Shown here one piece after another: positions 53,935 through 63,670 of a stretch of 64,000 bases of DNA. The translations under genes were made by a program, and so were the position numbers. Under the pieces are notes generated by a model. It was not told the origin of the DNA. It ran no database searches and saw only the letters and a list, made by a program, of their open reading frames with translations. The stretch is from Gordonibacter sp. An230 (GTDB lineage Bacteria > Actinomycetota > Coriobacteriia > Coriobacteriales > Eggerthellaceae), in contig NZ_NFJP01000019.1 in NCBI RefSeq assembly GCF_002159915.1, forward strand, positions 1 through 64,000, in the 5' to 3' direction. Within the stretch, counting starts at the first letter, position 1. The number at the start of each line of letters is the position of its first letter.

Positions 53935-53958
53935 CCGCACGGGAACGATGTCGTGCGG
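53935..53958 (+). terminator. Hairpin after the antiporter
   Basis: CCGCACG and CGTGCGG, a perfect 7-bp stem with a 10-base loop, 14 bases past the stop. No U tract. Confidence 0.4.
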
Positions 53959-54569
53959 CCGTGCTGCTGTAGCGTGTCTGTCCTTGCTCTCGTCGGAAGG
54001 GATTTGGGAAGTCGGGCCCAATGTGATCATGCGGGCATGAAGCGTGCCGAGCGCGGCGATTGGTGCGTGGTGCGACGAGCGGACTCGTTCGGGGCGCGTG
54101 CTGCGCGATGCGAGAAGGGGTGCGCTTTGCGGCACCGGCTTTCGGCCTTGGCTCCATGCGGCCTTGGCGCACGGGCGCGCGATGCAGGACTCGTGCGAAT
54201 GTGCGACGATTGACGTGGTCCGACATGCGGCCGGAGGCGAAATGGCGGGCAGTTTCCGTTCCAGTAGCCGGAATGCGGCATGCGCGTCCGTGCAGCATGG
54301 AAAATGCTACGACCGCATGGGGAAGGCGCGTTCGCCATGCGGTTCGGGCGGCGGGCAAGGTGCGGTAGGACGCAGGGCCCCGAACCGTTTGGCGCCATTG
54401 CGCGGGCAGATGCCCGATTCCCCCGGCCGCCCAACCCTTTCTGCTGTATGACCGCCTGGCACTTCCGCTCTCCAATTGCCTTCTGCGGTTCGGCGATTCG
54501 CGGCGCGTGGTCGATAGGTGCGAAAATCGATGGTGCGCCATTATCTCGTTTTCCTTTGGTCGAACGTCC

Positions 54570-54597
54570 TTTACACTGTCGGTCAGAGGTTTATCAT
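54570..54597 (+). promoter_or_regulatory. Sigma-70-type promoter of xpt
   Basis: TTTACA, 16-base spacer, TATCAT. It would start RNA near 54604, about 50 bases before the xpt ATG. It also argues against the in-frame upstream start at 54518. Confidence 0.6.
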
Positions 54598-54652
54598 GCT
54601 GGCGCGCACGCTCGCGTCGGCATGCGGAGACGGGCTGACAATGGAGGCGGGC

Positions 54653-55477
54653 ATGGAGCTTTTGGAAGAGCGCATCAGGCGCGATGGGGTGGTGAAGTCG
54701 GAGGACGTCCTCAAGGTGGACAGTTTTCTGAACCACCAGCTGGACATTGATCTGTTCGACGCTATGGGCGAGGAGTTCAAAAGGCTGTTCTCGGACGCGC
54801 CCGTCACGAAGATCCTCACCATTGAAGCGTCCGGCATCGGCATTGCGTGCGTGGTGGCGCGGCACTTCGGCGTGCCGGTGGTGTTCGCGAAGAAAGCCCA
54901 GTCCATCAACCTCGACGGCGAGATGTACACGACTCGCATTCAGTCGTTCACGCATGGTCGCGTATACGATGTCATCGTGGCGAAGAAATTCCTCGGGCCA
55001 AACGACCACGTGCTTATCATCGACGACTTCCTGGCGAACGGCTGCGCGCTCAACGGTCTCATCGAGCTGGTGAGCGAGGCGGGTGCCACTGTTGAGGGCA
55101 TCGGCATCGCGGTGGAAAAGGGCTTTCAGCCAGGAGGGGCCGACCTGCGCAAGCGTGGCTATCGGCTGGAATCGCTCGCCATCGTGGAATCGATGGATCC
55201 CCGCACGGGCGAGATCGCGTTTCGGCGCGAACCCACAGCGCGGGCAGCGGATTCGCGCGTCGACGAGGACCCAAAGGTTCACGGCTCTTTCGGTGATTCT
55301 GCTGAGCTTGGTGGCTCCGTTGGGTCTGACGATCCCGCTAACGCCGAGTCCGGCCACGTGGCTTCGGCTTCTCCGACCGATCTCCCTGATTTCGCTATCT
55401 CTTCCCCGCCGGCTGTCGCTTCGTCGAGCGTTGGTGCGTCCTCAACGTCAAGCGGGGGCTCGGAGGTTCGCGCATGA
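54653..55477 (+). CDS. xpt: Xanthine phosphoribosyltransferase
   Basis: About 274 residues. The first 190 follow the Bacillus-type Xpt closely: [16 protein letters not shown] (about 23-38), [19 protein letters not shown] (about 62-80), the PRPP-binding [11 protein letters not shown] (about 123-133), and [12 protein letters not shown]. It salvages xanthine to XMP. The last 80 residues are a Ser/Ala/Asp-rich tail absent from the family. ATG 54653 follows GGAGG and the promoter above. It overlaps the permease gene by ATGA, so uptake and salvage are translationally coupled. Confidence 0.93.
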   Translation: MELLEERIRRDGVVKSEDVLKVDSFLNHQLDIDLFDAMGEEFKRLFSDAPVTKILTIEASGIGIACVVARHFGVPVVFAKKAQSINLDGEMYTTRIQSFTHGRVYDVIVAKKFLGPNDHVLIIDDFLANGCALNGLIELVSEAGATVEGIGIAVEKGFQPGGADLRKRGYRLESLAIVESMDPRTGEIAFRREPTARAADSRVDEDPKVHGSFGDSAELGGSVGSDDPANAESGHVASASPTDLPDFAISSPPAVASSSVGASSTSSGGSEVRA

Positions 55478-57060
55478 GGCCGCTCGTCCAGGAGGAGCTG
55501 CTTAAGCTCGATGGCGACGTTCCGCTTCTGCGCGCGGTGCCTTACGGCATCCAGCATATCCTGGCCATGTTCGTGGCCAACCTCGCACCCATTCTCATCA
55601 TCGCTGGCGTGGCGGGCTTGGGCGACGTGCAAACCGGCGCGCTCGTGCAAAGCGCCATGCTCATCGCGGGCATCGGCACGCTCATCCAGCTGTTTCCCCT
55701 GTGGCGCGTAGGATCGGGGCTGCCTATCGTCATGGGCATCAGCTTCACGTTCGTCACGGTGCTCACGGGCGTGGTGGCCACGTACGGCTACAACGCCGCC
55801 ATCGGGGCCATCATCGTGGGAGGCGTCTTCGAGGGCGTGCTGGGTCTGTTCGCGAAGTACTGGCGGCGCATCATCTCGCCCATCGTGGCGGCTGTGGTGG
55901 TCACGTCCATCGGATTCTCGCTGCTCAGCGTTGGCGCGACGTCGTTCGGCGGCGGCTCGGGCGCGGCTGACTTCGGATCGCCGCAAAACCTCGTGCTGGG
56001 GTGCGTGTCGTTGGCGGCGTGTTTGGTGTTCCAGGTGCTGGCGAAGGGCAAAACCAAGCAGCTTTCGGTGCTGTTCGGCCTCATCGTCGGCTATGTGCTG
56101 GCTGTGCTCATGGGCAAGGTGGATTTCAGCGGCTTCTCCGATGTGGGGCTGTTCGCCCTGCCGCAGATCATGCCGTTCGCGCCGGAGTTCAACCTAGGGG
56201 CCATCGTGTCGGTTGCGCTCATCTTCCTGGTGTCGGCCACGGAGACGATCGGCGACACGACGGCGCTGACCATGGTGGGCCTCAACCGCGAGGTGCGCGA
56301 GAAGGAGCTGTCGGGCTCCATCGCGTGCGACGGTTTCGTCAGCTCGCTGTCGGCGTGTTTCGGGTGCTTGCCCATCACGTCGTTCTCGCAGAACGTCGGG
56401 TTAGTGGTCATGACGAAGGTGGTGAACCGCAAGGCCATCGCCACCGGTGCCGTCGTCATGATCCTCGCGGCGTTTCTGCCGGTGATCAGCGTGGTGTTCT
56501 CGTCGCTGCCCGAGGCGGTGCTGGGCGGCTGCACCATCATGATGTTCGGCAACATCATCGTGAGCGGTTTCCAGATGATCGCACGTGCCGGGTTCTCGCA
56601 GCGCAACATCACCATCGCGGCGTTGTCTTTGGCCGTGGGCATCGGGTTCACGCAGGTGGGCGATTTGTTCGCCATCTTCCCGGAACTGGTGCAAAGCGTG
56701 TTCGCGCAAAACTGCGTGGCCGTGGTGTTTCTCGTGGCCATCGTGGCGAACCTCGTGCTGCCGAAGGATGCCGGTGCCGGGAATGTGGCTGCTGCGGAGC
56801 ATGAGGGCGCTGCTGCTGACGGGACGTCAGCTGCTGCGGACGTCGCTGAGATCAGGACGTCGACGACGGACGGCGCAGATGCTGCCGCACTGGGCGCAGG
56901 TGCTGTCGCGACGGCAGCCGCAGGAAGCGCGGCTGCTGCTGCGAGTGAGGTATCAGCTGAGGAAAGCTCGTTGGCTGCAGATGGGCTCAGTGCCGAAACG
57001 TCGGGTGCGGGCGCTGCTGCCGCGCCCATCGAAGAGGACGGCGGTCTGGCCGCGGTGTAG
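55474..57060 (+). CDS. NCS2-family xanthine/uracil permease
   Basis: 528 residues. About fourteen hydrophobic segments carry the NCS2 marks [16 protein letters not shown] (about 25), [15 protein letters not shown] (about 250-264) and [15 protein letters not shown] (about 307-321). Operon partnership with xpt points to xanthine, as with B. subtilis pbuX, but uracil cannot be excluded from sequence. The C-terminal 95 residues are Ala/Glu/Ser-rich, cytoplasmic and apparently disordered, another low-complexity extension. It ends just before a bidirectional terminator. Confidence 0.9.
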   Translation: MRPLVQEELLKLDGDVPLLRAVPYGIQHILAMFVANLAPILIIAGVAGLGDVQTGALVQSAMLIAGIGTLIQLFPLWRVGSGLPIVMGISFTFVTVLTGVVATYGYNAAIGAIIVGGVFEGVLGLFAKYWRRIISPIVAAVVVTSIGFSLLSVGATSFGGGSGAADFGSPQNLVLGCVSLAACLVFQVLAKGKTKQLSVLFGLIVGYVLAVLMGKVDFSGFSDVGLFALPQIMPFAPEFNLGAIVSVALIFLVSATETIGDTTALTMVGLNREVREKELSGSIACDGFVSSLSACFGCLPITSFSQNVGLVVMTKVVNRKAIATGAVVMILAAFLPVISVVFSSLPEAVLGGCTIMMFGNIIVSGFQMIARAGFSQRNITIAALSLAVGIGFTQVGDLFAIFPELVQSVFAQNCVAVVFLVAIVANLVLPKDAGAGNVAAAEHEGAAADGTSAAADVAEIRTSTTDGADAAALGAGAVATAAAGSAAAAASEVSAEESSLAADGLSAETSGAGAAAAPIEEDGGLAAV

Positions 57061-57202
57061 AGATCGTCGACATAGGGCTTGCGTGTGGTTGAAGGCCCTT
57101 TGCTTGCCGATGGGAGAGGCCCTTCGCGTTGCAAGGCTATGGATCGGAAGGTTTCTTGCGTCTGCGACAAGCGCACGGCGAGAGGCGCTCAAGCGGCGGA
57201 GA

Positions 57203-57240
57203 CGGCGAGGTCGCCCGGGAAGGGGAGGGTGACCTCGCCG
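57203..57240. terminator. Bidirectional terminator
   Basis: CGGCGAGGTC and GACCTCGCCG, a perfect 10-bp stem extended inside by CCC/GGG. It lies between the permease stop and the convergent module D flavoprotein stop. Confidence 0.65.
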
Positions 57241-57263
57241 CCGCAAGGGAAGACGTCCGACGA

Positions 57264-59015
57264 TCAGGCTCGGCTCTTTGCGTCGATCATTTCGCGCCCT
57301 GCCGCATTGGTGCCGGCCATTCTGCCGAACGAGAGCGCCATCGCCAAGCTGATGCCCGCCACGGTTACCGGATATTCCACGAGGAATCTGCCGCCCATGC
57401 AGTTGCCTGCCACGAACAGCCCCTCTATGGGGTTACCCTCGTCGTTGAGGGGTTGAAGCCGCGAATTGCACTCCAAGCCTCCCATGACGACGAGCATCCC
57501 GGCGAGGTCGAACCGGATGGCGTAATACGGAGGGTTCTCCACGGGGAACAGCCGAGTGGGAATCTTGCCGTAGTCCTCGTCCAAACCGTTGTGACATTGT
57601 TCGTTGTAACGTTCGATCTCGGCTTTCACCACGTCTTCGGGGAGCTCCATCGCCTGTGCGAGCTCTTCGATGGTGTCGGCTTTCACGGTGGCCCCTTCTT
57701 CGATGCTGCTGGGAGTGGCGATTCCCAATAGCTTGAGGGACCACCCCGATTCGACAACGGTTGTCAGCTCGGCAACCTCCTCGTCGGTTAGATAGTGGTT
57801 TGCGTATCCGTGTCCGTCGGGCATGAGCGCGATTTGCTCGGGCCATTTGGAGTCGAATATTTGCCAGCTTTGCTTCTGGGGTTGCCGCGACATCTGATCG
57901 GCGATGTTCTGTCCGGGGATATCCTCGTTCATGAAGCGTTTGCCTTCCATGTTGAGTTGCAGGTACGAGTTGATCCCCATCGCTCCGCCCATATGGTGCG
58001 TCATGGGCGCGAGCGGACCCAACTCCATGTGAGCGCCCGCCCACATGCCCATGCGGTGCCCGTCGCCGGTGTTGGCGACAACCCCCTTCGCATCGTTGTT
58101 GTAATACACGCAGGAGAATTCGTCTGCCCACGGCACGTAGTAATCGCGCATCTCTTGGTTTCCGCCGATGTCTCCCGTGCAGAGGCACACTGCTTTTGCA
58201 TTGATTTTCGTGTACGCGCCGTCTGCGTCGTGCACGTACGCGCCCACTACTGCTCCCGCATCGTTGGTGATAAGCTGCTCGGCCCAGGTGGAGAACATGG
58301 TTTCCGCTCCAGCGGCGATGGCGGCGTCGTAAGCGGTTTGGCTTGCCCAGTTCGCGTTCGGGTTCGTGGTGATGCTCCCGTGGAAATACGGATAGTATTC
58401 TTTTTTATAATCATATCCTTCCAAAGGGGGAAAGCACTTCGGGCGAATGTAGTTCGTCTTGTCGGTCTGCTTGTTCGCCCATGTGGTTGGCAACACCTCG
58501 TAATCTGCTCCGTCGATGTACCAGTCGAAGTCTTCTCCGGAATGATCGTACCAGTATCCGAGAAAGTCGGGGTTGGGTCGGTAGCACATGTCTTTCATGA
58601 GCTGGTTGACGATTTCCGATTTCGGTGCCCACTCGATACCGAGTTCCTTTTGAATACGGCTTCCAACGACGCCGAAGTCGCCGGCGTCGGCGATGACGCA
58701 GAGCTCGGACTGCTTGTCGACGCCGATCACGCGAACGCCCGTTTCCGCTGCGGCCTTGAGGGCGGCAAGTCCTGAAATTCCGAGGCCGATCACCAGGACG
58801 TCGCATTCTTTTTCTTCTTTGACGTCGGCAGGCGCTTTCGGCGGCGTCATGAACGAAGGGGCTGAGGCGCTTTCTCCCTGCACCGCCGACGGCGCGTCGT
58901 CGGCAGACGACGTTGCGGTTGCCGGGGCGCAGCCTGCCATCCCGGCGCTCGCCGCAGCTGCCGCCACAGCGCCCAGTCCGATGAACGCCCTTCTGCTAAG
59001 GTTCTGTTTCTGCAT
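57264..59015 (-). CDS. Tat-exported FAD-dependent reductase, module D
   Basis: 583 residues. Twin-arginine LSRRAFIGLGA, lipobox MAGC with Cys29, FAD motif GLGISG at 77-82 (a Leu where A or S is usual), NMEGKRFMNED (about 358), and the C-terminal LFVAGNCMGGRFLVEYP then LSFGRMAGTNAAG, like module C. The mid region is aromatic-rich (YWYDHSGEDFDWYIDG), suggesting a larger or aromatic substrate, but this is conjecture. GAGGAGAGGGC precedes the ATG. It is divergent from its LuxR gene. Confidence 0.87.
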   Translation of the reverse strand: MQKQNLSRRAFIGLGAVAAAAASAGMAGCAPATATSSADDAPSAVQGESASAPSFMTPPKAPADVKEEKECDVLVIGLGISGLAALKAAAETGVRVIGVDKQSELCVIADAGDFGVVGSRIQKELGIEWAPKSEIVNQLMKDMCYRPNPDFLGYWYDHSGEDFDWYIDGADYEVLPTTWANKQTDKTNYIRPKCFPPLEGYDYKKEYYPYFHGSITTNPNANWASQTAYDAAIAAGAETMFSTWAEQLITNDAGAVVGAYVHDADGAYTKINAKAVCLCTGDIGGNQEMRDYYVPWADEFSCVYYNNDAKGVVANTGDGHRMGMWAGAHMELGPLAPMTHHMGGAMGINSYLQLNMEGKRFMNEDIPGQNIADQMSRQPQKQSWQIFDSKWPEQIALMPDGHGYANHYLTDEEVAELTTVVESGWSLKLLGIATPSSIEEGATVKADTIEELAQAMELPEDVVKAEIERYNEQCHNGLDEDYGKIPTRLFPVENPPYYAIRFDLAGMLVVMGGLECNSRLQPLNDEGNPIEGLFVAGNCMGGRFLVEYPVTVAGISLAMALSFGRMAGTNAAGREMIDAKSRA

Positions 59016-59204
59016 GCCCTCTCCTCTCCTCGGTTATCCTTGACAGGCACCTTGCGTGCCGGGGATAGTGGAGAGCATAGGGGCTTGCGCGCCGGGCCGC
59101 CCCCTCCGAATCGGCCGGTTCAAAGCGCGCTTTCTCAAAAAGCCCTATCCGAAACGGGTAAAAAAACGAAAAGCGCCTCGGTGCTCGTTACGCGTGCGGA
59201 GAAT

Positions 59205-60728
59205 ATGCGGTATGGTGTACCGAGCGAGGAGGGGAAGGTTTTGGGGTCTTTTCGCTTGGCAAAGATCAACCATCTGAACGACGGGTTCGCTTTGGCCGGG
59301 TACGCCTTGTACTCGGTGTACGCATGCCTGCTTTTCCATTCCCCTACTGCGATCTCCTCTCTTGCTCCTTTTGGCGGGGTTGCGACGTTCTGGTTTCTGA
59401 TAGCCCTTCTCACCGGTCGGGTGTGCGGGTATGTCTTCTATTCTCTGTGTCCCTCGAGAAGAGTTGCGCCTCGGCATTCGCAGATGGCGTTGCTCGCGAT
59501 TTTCGGCTTGGCGTTGCTTGGCTTCGTCGTCGTGGGCATGGCGCTTTCCTTCTCGCCGATGGTCTTCGACGTGGTTGTAGCGCTTCCATGGCTTTGCGCG
59601 GGCGCATTTGCGCTGGGGGGCGCCGATGCGGCGCTGGTGGTCGGCTTGCTGGGCCGTCTCATCGCTTTTGATCTGCGCAATTCGTACTTGTTTCTTGTCG
59701 TGAGCAACATCGTTGCCGTGCTGGCATACTACGTGCTCACGTTTCTTCCCCGATTCCTTTCGTTTCCGGCGGCGGCTCTCTTCTTCTTTTTGGCGTTGGC
59801 ATCGTTGCTCTGCGATCAGAGGGTGGTGACGGATCGATCGAAAAGCGAGTACTCCGCTTTTGTTTTTCGGGGCGCACTCTTTCGGCTTTGGCGACCGATA
59901 CTGGGCGTGCTGACGCTGGGGTTCATGGCTGGTCTCATACTGCAGATATCCGGCAGGGAGGAGATCGCCCTCGAGGCGTTCCAGCAAAGCTCCGTGTTCT
60001 CGAGCCTTCTTTTGTACGTCGTGCTGCTGGTTGTCGCCCTTGCCCTTCCAAAGAACATCGATCTTGGTCGCATTTACCAGGTGGCGATCCCGATCTCGGC
60101 AGTGAGTTTTCTGCTGCTTCCCCTTGTATGGAATTCGGCTGGCGGCATCGTCAACTCTTTTGCGAATTTGGGATTCATGCTTGCGCTGTTGGTGCTCACC
60201 TGTCTTGTGGTTGGACTGGCTCGGGATACGGGGGCTCCTGTGTTTTCGCTGTTGGGCGTGGCGTATGCGACGGCATACCTGTCGCAGTGGGGCGGCATGA
60301 TCGTCGGTTTCTGCAATGCGTCTAGCATTGGACGAGGGACGCTGGCGCTGACTGCCATTGCGCTCGTATCGGTGTACTTGCTTACTGTGCTGTCGTTGGC
60401 GCTTTTCAAGGACAAAGGGTTCCGTGGGTTCGAGGACGACGGCGCTGCTCCGGCCGAAGATCGGCTTCGTGGCGTGCAGGTGGAGGGTGCATCGTGCGGG
60501 GAGCGGTGCGACGAGATCGCCGAGGCCTATGGTTTCACGGAGCGCGAACGCGAGATCGTGAGGTATTTGGGCCAGGGGAACACGATTCACGCCGTTTCCA
60601 AGCGGCTATACATTTCCGAAAGTACGGTGAAATACCACGTTAAAAGCATTTACCAAAAACTTGAAATCCATACGCGACAGGAGCTCATCGACATGATTGC
60701 ACAAAGGGTTGAAGAACCGAAAGGCTAG
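59205..60728 (+). CDS. Membrane LuxR-type regulator, module D
   Basis: About 507 residues, about twelve membrane helices, and a C-terminal LuxR domain (FTEREREIVRYLGQ, ISESTVKYHVKSIYQKLEI). It shares a 190-base divergent promoter region with the module D flavoprotein. The frame is open from 59040. ATG 59205 has a GGAG site; a TTG at about 59238 with a better AGGAGGGGAAGG site is a real alternative. Its recognition helix differs from A-C (SESTVKYHV against S[QK]NTVK), consistent with a separate operator. Confidence 0.83.
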   Translation: MRYGVPSEEGKVLGSFRLAKINHLNDGFALAGYALYSVYACLLFHSPTAISSLAPFGGVATFWFLIALLTGRVCGYVFYSLCPSRRVAPRHSQMALLAIFGLALLGFVVVGMALSFSPMVFDVVVALPWLCAGAFALGGADAALVVGLLGRLIAFDLRNSYLFLVVSNIVAVLAYYVLTFLPRFLSFPAAALFFFLALASLLCDQRVVTDRSKSEYSAFVFRGALFRLWRPILGVLTLGFMAGLILQISGREEIALEAFQQSSVFSSLLLYVVLLVVALALPKNIDLGRIYQVAIPISAVSFLLLPLVWNSAGGIVNSFANLGFMLALLVLTCLVVGLARDTGAPVFSLLGVAYATAYLSQWGGMIVGFCNASSIGRGTLALTAIALVSVYLLTVLSLALFKDKGFRGFEDDGAAPAEDRLRGVQVEGASCGERCDEIAEAYGFTEREREIVRYLGQGNTIHAVSKRLYISESTVKYHVKSIYQKLEIHTRQELIDMIAQRVEEPKG

Positions 60729-61203
60729 GTTGGCGTCTTCGGCTAGGTGGTGTCGCCGGCAAAGTGCACTTCCGGTCACGGGAAAGGGCATGCCTGATCT
60801 TCTATTGCATCCCAATGCAAAATTGGCTTTATGAGCGGTTTGGCAATCTTGGGATCACGGTGGGCGGTGATAGGAGGAAAAAGCCGAAGCAGGATGTTTA
60901 TGTGCGATCTCAATTAAGCTCGAAATGCTGCAACGAATAGCAAAGTCGCTTATCAAGTGTTATTCTTGCGTAGAAAGGAGCTGCCGTGTGCGCGCTTTTG
61001 AAAACGGGAGCATTTTTGCGTTCGCCAACGCGGTGCACTCTCGGTGCTCGCCGGTTTTCGCGTTTTTGACACGAAACTATTCACTCATCTTTTTTCCCAC
61101 TTATGGAAACCTACGGGTTTCTGGCTACAAGGGCGTGGTCAGGGGGTTCCATGCCGTACGATATCGTGGCGAATAGTCATATGAAGGAGGACCATCCGCA
61201 ATT
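60729..61203. other. Spacer with a possible structured leader
   Basis: AT-richer than average. From about 60995 to 61060 GAAAACGG and GAGCA pair with TGCTC and CCGGTTTTC, with a GCGTTCGCCAACGC hairpin inside. This is a candidate structured leader RNA for the downstream CNNM gene. An 83-codon frame here is not convincing. Confidence 0.4.
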
Positions 61204-62532
61204 ATGCCGATAGCACTCAGTTTGCTGCTCGTTCTTTTTTTCCTGCTCATGAATGCGTTTTTCGTTGCGGCCGAGTTTTCGCTTGTGCGCGTGCGCAAAT
61301 CTCAAGTCGAGATACTCGCCGACGAGGGCCGCAAAGGTGCCAAGCATGCCAAACTTGTCGCTGAAAACGTGAACGCCTACCTGTCTGCATGTCAGCTGGG
61401 AATCACGCTCGCTTCGCTTGCTTTGGGCTGGCTGGGCGAACCGGCGGTGTCCAAGCTGTTCGAACCGTTGTTCAACGCATTGAACGTTCCCGAGGCTGCC
61501 ATGCACGGCATTTCGGTGGCCATCGGCTTCGTCATCATCACCGCGCTGCACATCGTGGTGGGAGAGCTCATCCCGAAGTCGCTCGCCATCTTCTCCACCG
61601 AGCGCTACGCGCTGTTCACGGCCGCCCCGCTCGTATGGTTCTATCGCATCACGTATCCGGTGATGTGGCTGTTCAACAGCATCACGAACGGCGTCATGAA
61701 GCTGCTCGGCCATGACGTGGCCAACGAGCACGAGGTGTACACCGACGAGGAGATCAAGCTGCTCATCGACGAGAGCACCGAAAGCGGCCTCATCGATCCC
61801 GAGCAGAACGAGTACGTGGACAACATCTTCGATCTGGGCGACAAAGACGCCGAGGCCATCATGACTCCGCGCACCGATGTCGTGTGCATCGATCTTGAGG
61901 ATCCTCTGGAGGAGAACCTCGAGACGGTGCTTCGTTACAAGTACACGCGCTATCCCGTGTGCCGCGACAGCAAAGACCACATCATCGGTTTCGTGCATGT
62001 GAAGGATCTTTACACGCTGTCGAAGGATGCCACGATCGACGATTTGCGCATTCGCACCATCCAGGCCGTGCCCGAAAGCGTGTCCATTGCGAAGCTGCTG
62101 CAAACGCTGCAAGAGAACCGCACGAAGATCGCGGTGGTCGTGGACGAGCACGGCGGTACGGCAGGCATCGTCACCATGAGCGACATCATGGAGCAGATCG
62201 TCGGCCGCATCGATGACGAGTACGTGCATGGTAGCTCCTACGAGGTGGTGAAGATGGAGGACGGCAGCTACCTTGTCGACGGCTCTCTGCCCATCGACGA
62301 GGTGGGCGAGCTCATTGGGTTCGAGCCGGCGGAGTCCGACGAGTGCGAGACGGCGGGCGGTCTTCTGCTCACGTTGTTCGACCGCATTCCCGACGAGGGA
62401 GACTCGGTCGCTGTTGAAAATGGCAACGACAAGGCTACTTTTACAGTGATGGATATGGATCGCCATCGCATCGACAAAATTCGCGTGGTTGTGGAGCACG
62501 TGGAGCCGGAGAGCGACGGAACGGAGCGCTAA
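61204..62532 (+). CDS. CNNM/CBS-domain membrane protein (HlyC/CorC family)
   Basis: 442 residues. A DUF21/CNNM membrane domain (1 to about 180, opening with LLLVLFFLLMNAFFVAAEFS) is followed by paired CBS domains (about 210-330, with MTPRTDV and VDEHGGTAGIVTMSD) and a C-terminal CorC/HlyC transporter-associated domain (about 350-430). Members are linked to magnesium or other divalent-ion efflux and homeostasis. AAGGAGG lies 14 bases before ATG 61204, a little far. It is a single gene. The old name 'hemolysin' should not be taken as function. Confidence 0.9.
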   Translation: MPIALSLLLVLFFLLMNAFFVAAEFSLVRVRKSQVEILADEGRKGAKHAKLVAENVNAYLSACQLGITLASLALGWLGEPAVSKLFEPLFNALNVPEAAMHGISVAIGFVIITALHIVVGELIPKSLAIFSTERYALFTAAPLVWFYRITYPVMWLFNSITNGVMKLLGHDVANEHEVYTDEEIKLLIDESTESGLIDPEQNEYVDNIFDLGDKDAEAIMTPRTDVVCIDLEDPLEENLETVLRYKYTRYPVCRDSKDHIIGFVHVKDLYTLSKDATIDDLRIRTIQAVPESVSIAKLLQTLQENRTKIAVVVDEHGGTAGIVTMSDIMEQIVGRIDDEYVHGSSYEVVKMEDGSYLVDGSLPIDEVGELIGFEPAESDECETAGGLLLTLFDRIPDEGDSVAVENGNDKATFTVMDMDRHRIDKIRVVVEHVEPESDGTER

Positions 62533-62878
62533 AGGCGTCTCCCGTGCGGCCGGCGATGAGCCCTTGGCTGCTTCAAGGCTGCCGGGTTCGATCATGCGCT
62601 TCGCGGGCGGGGCTTCGTCGATGGGGGTGTTCGCATAGGCTTCCATGTTTGATGCGCGATGGGAAGGTCGAAGAGGATTCCCCTTGTTGACGGGCGGAGT
62701 TCTTTCCCGTCGGGGGCTCATGCGATGGTGGTCGAGAAGCGCTGCGCCCAAAGAGCCGAACCGCATTCAAGACCGCGCTATGCATTGTCGGTGGGCATGC
62801 GGGATGGTTGCCTGCGCTGTGGTCCGCACGCGATGCAGGCCATGTTGCCTGCCGTGGTGGGAGGGTGCGATCTAAGGG
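62533..62878. other. Convergent spacer
   Basis: 346 bases between convergent genes. No clear terminator, repeat or gene was found. Confidence 0.4.
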
Positions 62879-63670
62879 CTAGCTGCGCTCAAGCCCCATG
62901 AAACGCTCGGCGTTCTTCCCGAGCATCTTCTCCAGTTCATCGTCGGTGAATCCGAGCGAGGTGAACAGGTCGAATTCGCGCGCGGGATCCCACATGGGGA
63001 AGTCTGAGCCGAACATCACGCGGTCGGTTCCCCACATGCGGGCAAGTTCTCGCGTGCGTCGACTTCCGAGGAATGCCATGGAGCTGGACGCGTCGATGAA
63101 CACGTTCTCGCTGTGGAGGAGATCGTAGGCGATTTCAGGGAGCGACCAGCCGCCGAAATGGGCGGCATCCACAACGAGGTCCGGAAACGCGCGCAGGATG
63201 CGCTTGAGGCGGCGCGGATGCGAGAAGTCGGTGCGGTAGTCTCCCGTGTGCACGATGAGCGGCATGCGGCCTTCGATCATCTCGTAGACGCACATGAGGC
63301 GGGGGTCGTCCATGTCCACTTTCTGCGTGTCCGGATGCAGCTTCATGCCGACGAGGCCCAGGCTGATGGCTCGTTCGATTTCCGCTTCGGGATCGGGAAA
63401 GTCCTGGTGCATGGCCATGAAGCCGATAAATTCCTCGTGTTCGCGGCATTGCGCAGCGATGAAGTCGTTGATGGCGGTCACCGCATGTGACGATGTGGCC
63501 ACCGAGTGCACGACGAACCGTGATATGGGTGCGAGCTTTTGCGATTCCAGCAAGTGCTCCGCCGTGCCTTTGCCGTACATGTCGACAAGGTAGAACTCGC
63601 CTACGGCATTCACGGCGCGCTCGGCTATCTTGTCGGGATAGATATGGGCGTGGACATCGATGACGGTCAT
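62879..63670 (-). CDS. Amidohydrolase-family (PF04909-like) protein
   Basis: 263 residues, TIM-barrel metal-dependent hydrolase type. The N-terminal HAH of VHAHIYP, VGMKLHPDTQ (about 126), LIVHTGDYR (about 154), DAAHFGGW (about 186) and MFGSDFPMWDP (about 224) supply the expected metal ligands and final Asp. This subgroup includes ACMSD-like decarboxylases and small-ring hydrolases; the reaction cannot be named. AAGGAGC precedes the ATG. It is alone on its strand. Confidence 0.85.
   Translation of the reverse strand: MTVIDVHAHIYPDKIAERAVNAVGEFYLVDMYGKGTAEHLLESQKLAPISRFVVHSVATSSHAVTAINDFIAAQCREHEEFIGFMAMHQDFPDPEAEIERAISLGLVGMKLHPDTQKVDMDDPRLMCVYEMIEGRMPLIVHTGDYRTDFSHPRRLKRILRAFPDLVVDAAHFGGWSLPEIAYDLLHSENVFIDASSSMAFLGSRRTRELARMWGTDRVMFGSDFPMWDPAREFDLFTSLGFTDDELEKMLGKNAERFMGLERS

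Larger units (their letters stand above)
53922..54652. other. 0.73-kb spacer upstream of xpt
   Basis: The left 550 bases hold only hairpins, notably ACCGCATGG/CCATGCGGT at 54312-54343. The right end carries the xpt promoter. I looked for a purine riboswitch in the short leader and did not recognise one. Confidence 0.45.

Noticed and set aside
54598-54652. Purine riboswitch before xpt
   Set aside because: The leader from the proposed promoter to the start codon is only about 50 bases and lacks the conserved purine-aptamer core.
60925-61176. 83-codon frame upstream of the CNNM gene
   Set aside because: Cys/Arg/Phe-rich, no good start site, and it overlaps the region of nested hairpins.
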